Origin: Thermoplasmata archaeon
GTDB taxonomy: Archaea > Thermoplasmatota > Thermoplasmata > RBG-16-68-12 > JAGMCJ01
DNA: 5,379 nt
NCBI GenBank assembly: GCA_023129265.1
Contig: JAGMCJ010000092.1
Coordinates: 1 to 5,379 of the forward strand
Reading direction: 5' to 3'
Position numbers and translations under genes: made by a program. The notes below the pieces were generated by a model. It worked only from the letters and a program-made list of their open reading frames with translations, was not told the origin of the DNA and made no database searches. The first letter of the stretch is position 1; each line of letters opens with the position of its first letter. Positions 1 to 4,464 of the stretch are shown here, in pieces.

Positions 1-90
1 AGATTGGAGAAGCTGAGGAAGGCGTACGAGGAAGGCAGGATCTCCAAGGAAGTGTACGAGGAGAACCTCAGGAGAATCACGGGCGAATGA
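1..90 (+). CDS. C-terminal end of a truncated protein with a SHOCT-like helical tail
   Basis: This is the last 29 codons and TGA stop of a gene that begins before the window, open in frame 1 from the first base. The visible residues are almost entirely charged and helix-forming: Leu-Glu-Lys-Leu-Arg-Lys-Ala-Tyr-Glu-Glu-Gly-Arg-Ile-Ser, then a second helix around Val-Tyr-Glu-Glu-Asn-Leu. This two-helix pattern with a Gly-x-Ile-Ser/Thr turn resembles the short C-terminal oligomerisation tail (SHOCT-like) common in archaeal and bacterial proteins. That resemblance says nothing about the main domain, which lies outside the window. The stop lies 39 bp before the tRNA, with a TATA box in between, so the tRNA appears to have its own promoter. 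That a real gene ends here is fairly secure; its function cannot be named. Confidence 0.65.
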   Translation, partial: RLEKLRKAYEEGRISKEVYEENLRRITGE

Positions 91-95
91 TAACC

Positions 96-101
96 TATAA
101 A
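96..101 (+). promoter_or_regulatory. TATA box of the tRNA-Ala gene
   Basis: TATAAA lies about 30 bp upstream of the first base of the mature tRNA. With the usual archaeal TATA-to-start distance of about 25 bp, transcription would begin a few bases before the tRNA, leaving a short 5' leader for RNase P. It sits in the gap between the upstream stop codon and the tRNA. The box is seen directly; the start site is inferred. Confidence 0.65.
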
Positions 102-129
102 TGAAGCGTTCTACAATCTTGATTGCCAA

Positions 130-220
130 GGGCTCATAGATCAGTCTGGAAGATCGCCACCTTCGCATCTCGTTTGAGCGAAACAGGTGGAGGTCGCGGG
201 TTCAAATCCCGCTGAGTCCA
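130..220 (+). tRNA. tRNA-Ala (CGC) with a 17-nt intron after position 37
   Basis: All four arms can be drawn. The acceptor stem is 130-136 with 213-219, and its third pair is G132 with T217, the G3:U70 wobble that marks alanine tRNAs. The D stem is 139-142 with 152-155 (GATC/GATC). The anticodon stem is 157-161 (CCACC) with 186-190 (GGTGG). There is a 5-nt variable loop, and the T arm is 196-200 with 208-212 around TTCAAAT. The discriminator is A220; no CCA is encoded. The anticodon loop region is 24 nt, so it must contain an intron. Removing 168-184 leaves a normal 7-nt loop, TTCGCAA, with anticodon CGC at 164-166. CGC, G3:U70 and discriminator A all agree on alanine. Transcription is probably driven by the TATA box at 96-101. 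Confidence 0.93.
168..184 (+). other. tRNA intron with bulge-helix-bulge splice sites
   Basis: The precursor folds into a canonical bulge-helix-bulge. The central 4-bp helix is TTCG (162-165) paired with CGAA (179-182). It is flanked by a 3-nt bulge CAT (166-168) on the 5' side and a 3-nt bulge ACA (183-185) on the 3' side. Cutting after the second base of each bulge releases exactly 17 nt and joins A167 to A185. The distal helix is only CTC/GAG with loop GTTT, so the intron is close to the minimum that can still form the motif. This structure is the known substrate of the archaeal tRNA splicing endonuclease; the insertion point, between positions 37 and 38, is the canonical one. Confidence 0.9.
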
Positions 221-223
221 CTT

Positions 224-520
224 CTTCCATACTCTTTCCATAGTCGTCACATAGCCTTTCCATACTGTTCGCAGGAGATGACCATAGGATTCTCAGGAGA
301 TGCTCAGGAGATACTCATACGGATTGCATACAATTTCCATAGAGTTTCTATAGGGATCCTATACAGTTTCCATAGGAATTCTATAGCGATCCTATAGGGA
401 TTCCATACAGATCCTATAGTCGTTCTCCGATGTTTCTCCGTCCTCTCTCTTCGACACGGCTTTGAGGTTTCTTCGACCGCTCTTCAAGACCCCTTCGGGA
501 TTTCTTCGAGGTTCTCCGAG
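224..520. repeat. Degenerate tandem repeat with exact 11-bp register
   Basis: About 27 units of 11 bp follow one another without a phase slip. In the first 18 units (224-421) the trinucleotide ATA falls at 229, 240, 251, 262, 284, 317, 328, 339, 350, 361, 372, 383, 394, 405 and 416; the three remaining slots (273, 295, 306) carry AGG. The rough unit is TTTCCATAGGN. In the next units the central triplet changes to CCG (427, 438) and then CTT (449, 460, 471, 482, 493, 504), still in the same register; the signal fades after about 520. Bases 334-366 and 367-399 form a 33-bp (three-unit) imperfect duplication, 27 of 33 identical. In the ATA section stops occur in all frames of both strands, so it is non-coding. 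It starts 4 bp after the tRNA. Function unknown; it could be a protein-binding or curved DNA array, or a decayed minisatellite. Confidence 0.85.
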
Positions 521-584
521 ATTCCGGTCCTCTCACGTCTCTCCCATTTGGACTCGGAAGTAATGTCCTCTGGCAGGGAACAAA

Positions 585-590
585 TTTATA
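585..590 (+). promoter_or_regulatory. TATA box of the 359-residue protein gene
   Basis: TTTATA preceded by an A-rich stretch (AACAAA, a plausible BRE) stands out in otherwise GC-balanced sequence. Its centre is about 26 bp upstream of the GTG at 613, which places the expected transcription start on or next to that codon. This suggests a leaderless mRNA and supports GTG 613 as the start. An ATG at 631, six codons in, would then have an 18-nt leader and is the alternative. Confidence 0.7.
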
Positions 591-612
591 CGACACCATT
601 CTTGCCAATATC

Positions 613-1692
613 GTGAGCTTCCCGAAGATCATGGACATTGACGGGACCAATGAGCTGAAGAACCGGACCTGGTGGTGGTGGTGGCTCATTTTCTTTCTCA
701 AGAACCGCGAGAACCTCGATAGGCCAAAGCAGTTGATGATCCTCTGGGGAACGAGAAACACGGATTTCGTCGAGGTCAGCGATGTCCCCTGGCGGAGGAG
801 GTTCGATATCCAGCGGGAAGGAAACCATCTCACGTTCTACGGCATGTGCTCCTCGTGGTTCTATGACGGGAGCAAAATGATAGAGCCTCTCTTCGCGGAC
901 CAAGGCACGATGACGTCAGACTGGAACGAAGAAGAGGGCGTGCTTGTTCTCAAGAATGATAACACCTACAGCTTCGCGAAGAAGGGCGACGACTACATTA
1001 TCTCGATTGAAAGACCGGGCTTGGAGGTCGAGATGAAGATATCACCATGGACACATTTCCTGTCCCGGATCGCACCCACCGGCAAGACGTATCTCGCCAA
1101 TCTGGGCTATCAGATGCACAAGATAAGGGGGAGTCGGGCTAGCGGTCGGATTGTCATCGACGGCACGGAGACGGAAGAGGAGGGCACCGCCTATTTCCAG
1201 AAGGTGAGGATAAACAGCCCGACATCGCCCTGGTACTGGGGCGTCTTCCACACGGAATCCGGCTGCTACGTGGACTACTTCATGCCTCACATGGGACCCC
1301 CCGCCCTTCGCAGGTCTTACGGACACCAAAGCAGGCTTGACTGGGGGGAACGCACGCTCTCCAAGAGCTGGCAGTTCTACGACCCGTCCGATGGGGAGTT
1401 CCACAGGATAAAGAAGATCAGTATGCGCAAGACGTACGAGAACGACCTCCCGACGTTCACGCTCCGTGGGCGCGAGGAGAACAGGAGCATAGAGATGGTC
1501 ATGAAGGCGTATTCTCGGGCCTGCTGGAAGGTTAAGCAGCCCTTTCTCCGTTACTTCTGCACATACCTGTACTACAACGAGTACCCTGTCAATGTGGTGA
1601 AGTTCGACTTCAGGTGCGGTCAGAAGACGAGGACGCTCTCGGACGTGGGCCGCTTCGTGGGGAACTGTGAGCACAGTTGGGGGATAATCTAG
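613..1692 (+). CDS. Uncharacterised archaeal protein with a penta-tryptophan tract; possible lipocalin-like fold
   Basis: This gene encodes 359 residues if it starts at GTG 613, which the TATA box spacing supports; ATG 631 is possible. No Shine-Dalgarno sequence is seen, as expected for a leaderless message. I do not recognise a named family with certainty. Visible features are five consecutive Trp at residues 20-24 followed by Leu-Ile-Phe-Phe, a high content of Trp and Tyr, and alternating polar/aromatic segments typical of beta sheet. A segment at 191-225 contains Gly-Thr-Ala-Tyr-Phe-Gln-Lys and, at 206-210, Pro-Trp-Tyr-Trp-Gly. This last segment loosely resembles the CrtC/AttH lipocalin-like families, where a Trp-rich strand lines a barrel, but the resemblance is weak and no enzyme activity should be inferred. 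There is no signal peptide, and the hydrophobic run at 20-29 is too short for a normal membrane helix. The protein is probably cytosolic. The gene is monocistronic and converges on truD. Confidence 0.8.
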   Translation: MSFPKIMDIDGTNELKNRTWWWWWLIFFLKNRENLDRPKQLMILWGTRNTDFVEVSDVPWRRRFDIQREGNHLTFYGMCSSWFYDGSKMIEPLFADQGTMTSDWNEEEGVLVLKNDNTYSFAKKGDDYIISIERPGLEVEMKISPWTHFLSRIAPTGKTYLANLGYQMHKIRGSRASGRIVIDGTETEEEGTAYFQKVRINSPTSPWYWGVFHTESGCYVDYFMPHMGPPALRRSYGHQSRLDWGERTLSKSWQFYDPSDGEFHRIKKISMRKTYENDLPTFTLRGREENRSIEMVMKAYSRACWKVKQPFLRYFCTYLYYNEYPVNVVKFDFRCGQKTRTLSDVGRFVGNCEHSWGII

Positions 1693-1694
1693 CG

Positions 1695-1715
1695 GGACAC
1701 TGGTCTCAGTAGTCC
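1695..1715. terminator. Hairpin between convergent stop codons
   Basis: GGAC-ACTG (1695-1702) pairs with CAGT-A-GTCC (1707-1715) around loop GTCT, giving eight pairs with one bulged A at 1711. It spans the 13-bp gap between the stop of the 359-residue protein gene and the stop of truD, and overlaps the end of truD. It reads as a hairpin on both strands, so it could mark both 3' ends. There is no T tract, which archaeal terminators usually have, so the terminator label is tentative. Confidence 0.3.
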
Positions 1716-2986
1716 ATCACGTCCGCTTTCATGAATTCTCTCAGGAGGCATGTCGCGTAGCTACCTGGAATCAGTCCGAACGACATCCTGACCGATTCAT
1801 CCATGACCTGGAACTCGAAGTCCTTGAGCGGGCCAAGGATTTCTCTGCGCGAGCCCTTCGATGAGATTCTGGGGATTTTTGGAATGAGGAAGTCCTGGGG
1901 CTCCGCTCCCTCCGTTTCTACGACGGATCTCTCGATCTCGCCCATCTCTCCGCTCGCGAACCGCGGTTCAGCGCCGATAATGAGACCGCTCACGAAACCC
2001 TTTCCGTCCCTGACCCTTCTCGTGGCCTTCGCGATGTTCTCTTCATCAACCAGGATCGGCTTCCTCCTATCCGGAAGCCCGTCTTGCGTTGCGGGAAGGA
2101 TGACATCCCCCACGACCGGCTCGTTCAGAGGAAGTCCTCTGTTCAGCCTCTCGCTGAGCATCTTGTTGAAGAGATATGACTGATACGCGTGGACGAACAT
2201 CATCTGGAGGTTAAGCGGGAGACTCTGAATCGAACCCGCGAAGTCGTCCGGGTTGTTGACCAGATGGTTGAGGATCGCTCTCTCGAACGACAGATGCCTT
2301 GGGAAGGTTCTGAGAGCTTCCGGGAAATCCCTGCTGCTGTCGACGGACCTCCTCGCCGCTTGGACATCTTCCGCCTCAGTCGGGAACGGGTTTCCAACGT
2401 ATGACATGACTGCTCCCTCGAAGTCACCCTGGCAGATCTTCTTGCCGATTATGTGGGTAACGGGTCTTACAGCACCGAATCGCTGGACACCGAAGAAGTT
2501 CGGGAAACCGCCGATTTCCATGATGGAATCCGCAATCCTCGACACTCTCTCGAGAGTGTCCGATCTGGACACTCCTATGTCGCCGATCTCGATTCGGAAG
2601 CGGTTCCCAAGGAGGTCTCCGAGTTCCAGCCTCTTGTCAGTTCTGAAAACATCGAGTATCTCGACGTCCTTGACGTTCAACCGCTCCAGGGTCTCAGGCG
2701 GACAGTCGAATTGGACGAGCTGGGTAGTCACTGCTCTCTTGTCCTTCGTTCCTGCGAACCTGATTCTCTTCCTGGAGATCCTTAGGGTCCTGGCGAGGTG
2801 CCTGACCAACCGGTTAGTTTCCCAATTCCTGGCCCGCACGCGCGCGGTCGCGTAGCGCCCGTCATCGCTGACAGGCAGAGGGATTGGGATCTCCTCCACG
2901 ACGAAGTCCTCGGGCCTGATCCTTAGCTTCCCGCCGATTCCAGGGAGATGTGTGAGGAAAGCCTCGATTCCTAGAGCCTCTTCCAT
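1706..2986 (-). CDS. truD: tRNA pseudouridine synthase D (TruD/Pus7 family)
   Basis: The product is 426 residues from ATG 2986, within the usual archaeal length. TruD-family enzymes convert a uridine to pseudouridine in tRNA (U13 in the bacterial enzyme). Family motifs appear in order: an N-terminal Arg-Pro-Glu-Asp-Phe-Val-Val-Glu-Glu near residues 24-32, the catalytic-loop motif Ala-Gly-Thr-Lys-Asp-Lys-Arg-Ala with the expected catalytic aspartate at 82, Gly-Asn-Arg-Phe near 127-130, Gly-Gly-Phe-Pro-Asn-Phe-Phe-Gly-Val-Gln-Arg-Phe-Gly at 159-171, and His-Ala-Tyr-Gln-Ser-Tyr-Leu-Phe-Asn at 266-274. The frame stays open upstream to 3064, but those 26 codons overlap the end of rpoL and look nothing like TruD, so I place the start at ATG 2986. 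A GTG at 2995 is a close alternative. No clear Shine-Dalgarno is seen. The gene follows rpoL by 10 bp and is probably cotranscribed with it. Nothing appears missing. Confidence 0.95.
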   Translation of the reverse strand: MEEALGIEAFLTHLPGIGGKLRIRPEDFVVEEIPIPLPVSDDGRYATARVRARNWETNRLVRHLARTLRISRKRIRFAGTKDKRAVTTQLVQFDCPPETLERLNVKDVEILDVFRTDKRLELGDLLGNRFRIEIGDIGVSRSDTLERVSRIADSIMEIGGFPNFFGVQRFGAVRPVTHIIGKKICQGDFEGAVMSYVGNPFPTEAEDVQAARRSVDSSRDFPEALRTFPRHLSFERAILNHLVNNPDDFAGSIQSLPLNLQMMFVHAYQSYLFNKMLSERLNRGLPLNEPVVGDVILPATQDGLPDRRKPILVDEENIAKATRRVRDGKGFVSGLIIGAEPRFASGEMGEIERSVVETEGAEPQDFLIPKIPRISSKGSRREILGPLKDFEFQVMDESVRMSFGLIPGSYATCLLREFMKADVMDY

Positions 2987-2996
2987 CGAATACACA

Positions 2997-3272
2997 TCAT
3001 TTGGCTTTCTTCTCGATGAGGGTCCTACACTGAGCGAACTCCTTGGAGAGTTCCCTCGCGACACGCCGGAAAACAGTCTGGGGTCTTCCCTTCTTCACTC
3101 GGAGAAAGATTTGAGGGTTGTCAAGCTGCGGGTGACCTGGGATATATCTCGCGTCAGTGACATCCTTGTCCCTGAGGAGCTGGTTCAATAGGGGAAATAT
3201 TATCGTCTCGTCAGAATCCGATATCTCAATCCTCATCTGCGTCTTCTTAAGGTCCAGAAGCTTGACTTCCAT
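2997..3272 (-). CDS. rpoL: DNA-directed RNA polymerase subunit L (Rpo11)
   Basis: This small protein of 91 residues is the archaeal counterpart of eukaryotic RPB11. In the family it pairs with Rpo3 (RpoD) to form the assembly platform of RNA polymerase, doing the job of one bacterial alpha subunit. The signature is visible: an Asp-Glu-Thr followed by Leu-Leu-Asn-Gln-Leu-Leu (helix 1, about residues 22-34), then Val-Thr-Asp-Ala-Arg-Tyr-Ile-Pro-Gly-His-Pro (about 38-48), then a strand and a long C-terminal helix to the end. The start is taken as ATG 3272, because the family usually opens directly with a short beta strand like Met-Glu-Val-Lys-Leu-Leu; a TTG at 3281 would add three residues. The stretch between it and the radical SAM stop is 44 bp and moderately AT-rich, so an internal promoter is possible but no strong TATA box is seen. 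truD follows immediately. Confidence 0.93.
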   Translation of the reverse strand: MEVKLLDLKKTQMRIEISDSDETIIFPLLNQLLRDKDVTDARYIPGHPQLDNPQIFLRVKKGRPQTVFRRVARELSKEFAQCRTLIEKKAK

Positions 3273-3316
3273 GGCGCTCAACCGCAGATATACATGGTCA
3301 TCGTATTTCTAACTTT

Positions 3317-4030
3317 TCACTCATCGACTCTCGACTGGACCGTCGCGGCTCTCAACCTTCTCCTCACATGGGGGTACACTATGAGCTCCTCGACCTCGAG
3401 GTCGCGAGAGAGTGCTCTGTCGATCGACACGAGCCTGTCCTTCAGGTGGGAGAGCCCCTCCACGTCCGAGAACGAGCTCATCACGGCTGGGTGGCATGAC
3501 ACTCCCGCATCCTTCAGGTTCGATAGAGCGCCCAGCTGGAGGTCGAACCCCCTGCTCGCGCCCGTGAGCCTCGCGAACTCCTCCTCGTTGAATCCCTTCA
3601 GGGATACGCGTACGTGCAGTCCTCCGAAACCTGCCAAGTCCTCCGCGTACGAGCGGTCAAGCAGGATACCGTTCGTCTCGAGTATGAAGTCGTAGGGGCT
3701 TTGGTCCACGAGTCTGAGGAGGCTAAGGAGGTGCTCTCTTCCTATGGTCGGTTCTTGTCCGCTCAGCCGCCAGAGCCTGTGTCCCGTCTTGTTCGAGATG
3801 TTCTCCATTTTCCCATAGACCTGCTCCGCATCGTAGAACTTCCCCACGTCCGTGCGGCCCCATATGCCATCCCCCGCCCAGCAGAAGAGGCAGAGGAGAT
3901 TGCACCCGACGACATCGCCAGTCACTATCCCGCCGTACCATCTCGCCGGGCGAAAACGATAGTATTTCCTGCGCGTTCCAGCGCAAACATCATTCTCGAT
4001 GCGTTCACTTCTCTTTATAGGGTCGTACAT
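3317..4030 (-). CDS. Radical SAM enzyme of unknown substrate (PflA-like)
   Basis: The product is 237 residues from ATG 4030. The [4Fe-4S] cluster motif CxxxCxxC is at Cys43, Cys47 and Cys50, preceded by Trp-Tyr-Gly-Gly-Ile-Val-Thr-Gly-Asp and followed by Trp-Ala-Gly. Other hallmarks of the partial TIM barrel are Ser-Gly-Gln-Glu-Pro-Thr near 90-95 (the SAM-contacting GGE-like motif), Glu-Thr-Asn-Gly at 118-121, and Arg-Val-Ser-Leu-Lys-Gly at 141-146. These are the layout of pyruvate formate-lyase activating-enzyme-like radical SAM proteins: reductive cleavage of S-adenosylmethionine gives a 5'-deoxyadenosyl radical. The substrate cannot be told. There is no extra C-terminal ferredoxin or SPASM-type cysteine cluster. 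The frame remains open to 4180, but that part overlaps the DUF35 gene in another frame and is rejected. The start lies 14 bp after the DUF35 stop, with only a weak purine-rich AGGTAG upstream, so it is likely the third gene of the operon. Confidence 0.9.
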   Translation of the reverse strand: MYDPIKRSERIENDVCAGTRRKYYRFRPARWYGGIVTGDVVGCNLLCLFCWAGDGIWGRTDVGKFYDAEQVYGKMENISNKTGHRLWRLSGQEPTIGREHLLSLLRLVDQSPYDFILETNGILLDRSYAEDLAGFGGLHVRVSLKGFNEEEFARLTGASRGFDLQLGALSNLKDAGVSCHPAVMSSFSDVEGLSHLKDRLVSIDRALSRDLEVEELIVYPHVRRRLRAATVQSRVDE

Positions 4031-4044
4031 CGCTTCGTGGGGAG

Positions 4045-4464
4045 CTACCTCTCTGGAGGTGTCCTTTTCACCCGTCTGAACTTGTACCCGTAGTGGATCA
4101 CGCCTGCCTTCCCCTCTTCGCCGAGCTTGCGGAACGTCGCCTCGACCTCCGTCCCTATGCCGATGTCTGGCTCGTCGCAATCAATGATTGGCGCGGTCAG
4201 TCTAACGCCGTCCTTCATTTCTATAATCGCGATGATGTACGGCTTCTGCATCTCGAAGTCCTCTGGGGCATCGTGGACCACAGAATAGGAAAGGATCTTC
4301 CCTGTTCCGCACAGCTTGATGGACTCCATCCTGCCTATGCTCTTCCTGTGGCAGCTCGGGCACACGAATCTCGGCGGGAAGTGAACCTCCCCGCAATTCC
4401 CGCACTTCGATGCGAAAAGGTTGTATCGGCTGGGCGTTTCCCGCCAGAACCTCGGTATGGCCAT
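4045..4464 (-). CDS. DUF35 zinc-ribbon/OB-fold protein, partner of thiolase-like enzyme
   Basis: The product is 139 residues. The N-terminal part has Cys21-x2-Cys24 and Cys35-x2-Cys38, a rubredoxin-like zinc ribbon with the typical Phe-Pro-Pro-Arg spacer. It is followed by an OB-fold, about residues 48-130 (Gly-Thr-Gly-Lys-Ile-Leu-Ser-Tyr-Ser-Val-Val, then Pro-Tyr-Ile-Ile-Ala-Ile-Ile-Glu). This is the complete DUF35/ChsH2-type architecture. Known members bind thiolase-superfamily enzymes and shuttle or hold the acyl-CoA: in methanogens they join acetoacetyl-CoA thiolase to HMG-CoA synthase, and in actinobacteria they partner the steroid aldolase Ltp2. Here the start ATG directly follows the TGA of the thiolase-like gene, with a strong GGGGTGAT ribosome site inside the end of that gene, so the two are translationally coupled and probably made in equal amounts. 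The specific reaction is inferred from context only. Confidence 0.92.
   Translation of the reverse strand: MAIPRFWRETPSRYNLFASKCGNCGEVHFPPRFVCPSCHRKSIGRMESIKLCGTGKILSYSVVHDAPEDFEMQKPYIIAIIEMKDGVRLTAPIIDCDEPDIGIGTEVEATFRKLGEEGKAGVIHYGYKFRRVKRTPPER

Noticed and set aside
224..520. CRISPR array or coding repeat
   Set aside because: The units are 11 bp, contiguous and without spacers, unlike CRISPR. The ATA section has stops in all frames on both strands, so it is not an 11-residue repeat protein.
586..903. Minus-strand open frame of 105 codons
   Set aside because: It is antisense to the 5' part of the 359-residue gene, and its poly-Pro tract is only the complement of the TGG run.
1042..1674. 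Minus-strand open frame of 210 codons
   Set aside because: It is antisense to the 359-residue protein gene, has no promoter or ribosome site, and its composition is that of a mirror frame rich in Arg, Pro, His and Val.
2987..3064. N-terminal extension of TruD by 26 residues
   Set aside because: It would overlap the 3' end of rpoL and is Ser/Arg/Pro-rich with no TruD similarity; the ATG at 2986 follows the rpoL stop and fits the family.
3287..3310. Possible TATA box before rpoL (AT-rich stretch with TATATC and AGAAATA)
   Set aside because: Neither sequence is a good archaeal TATA/BRE match at the right distance from the rpoL ATG; an internal promoter remains possible but is not supported.
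4031..4180. N-terminal extension of the radical SAM protein by 50 residues
   Set aside because: The stretch is an out-of-frame reading of the DUF35 3' end, very rich in Arg and His; the ATG at 4030 is just after the DUF35 stop.
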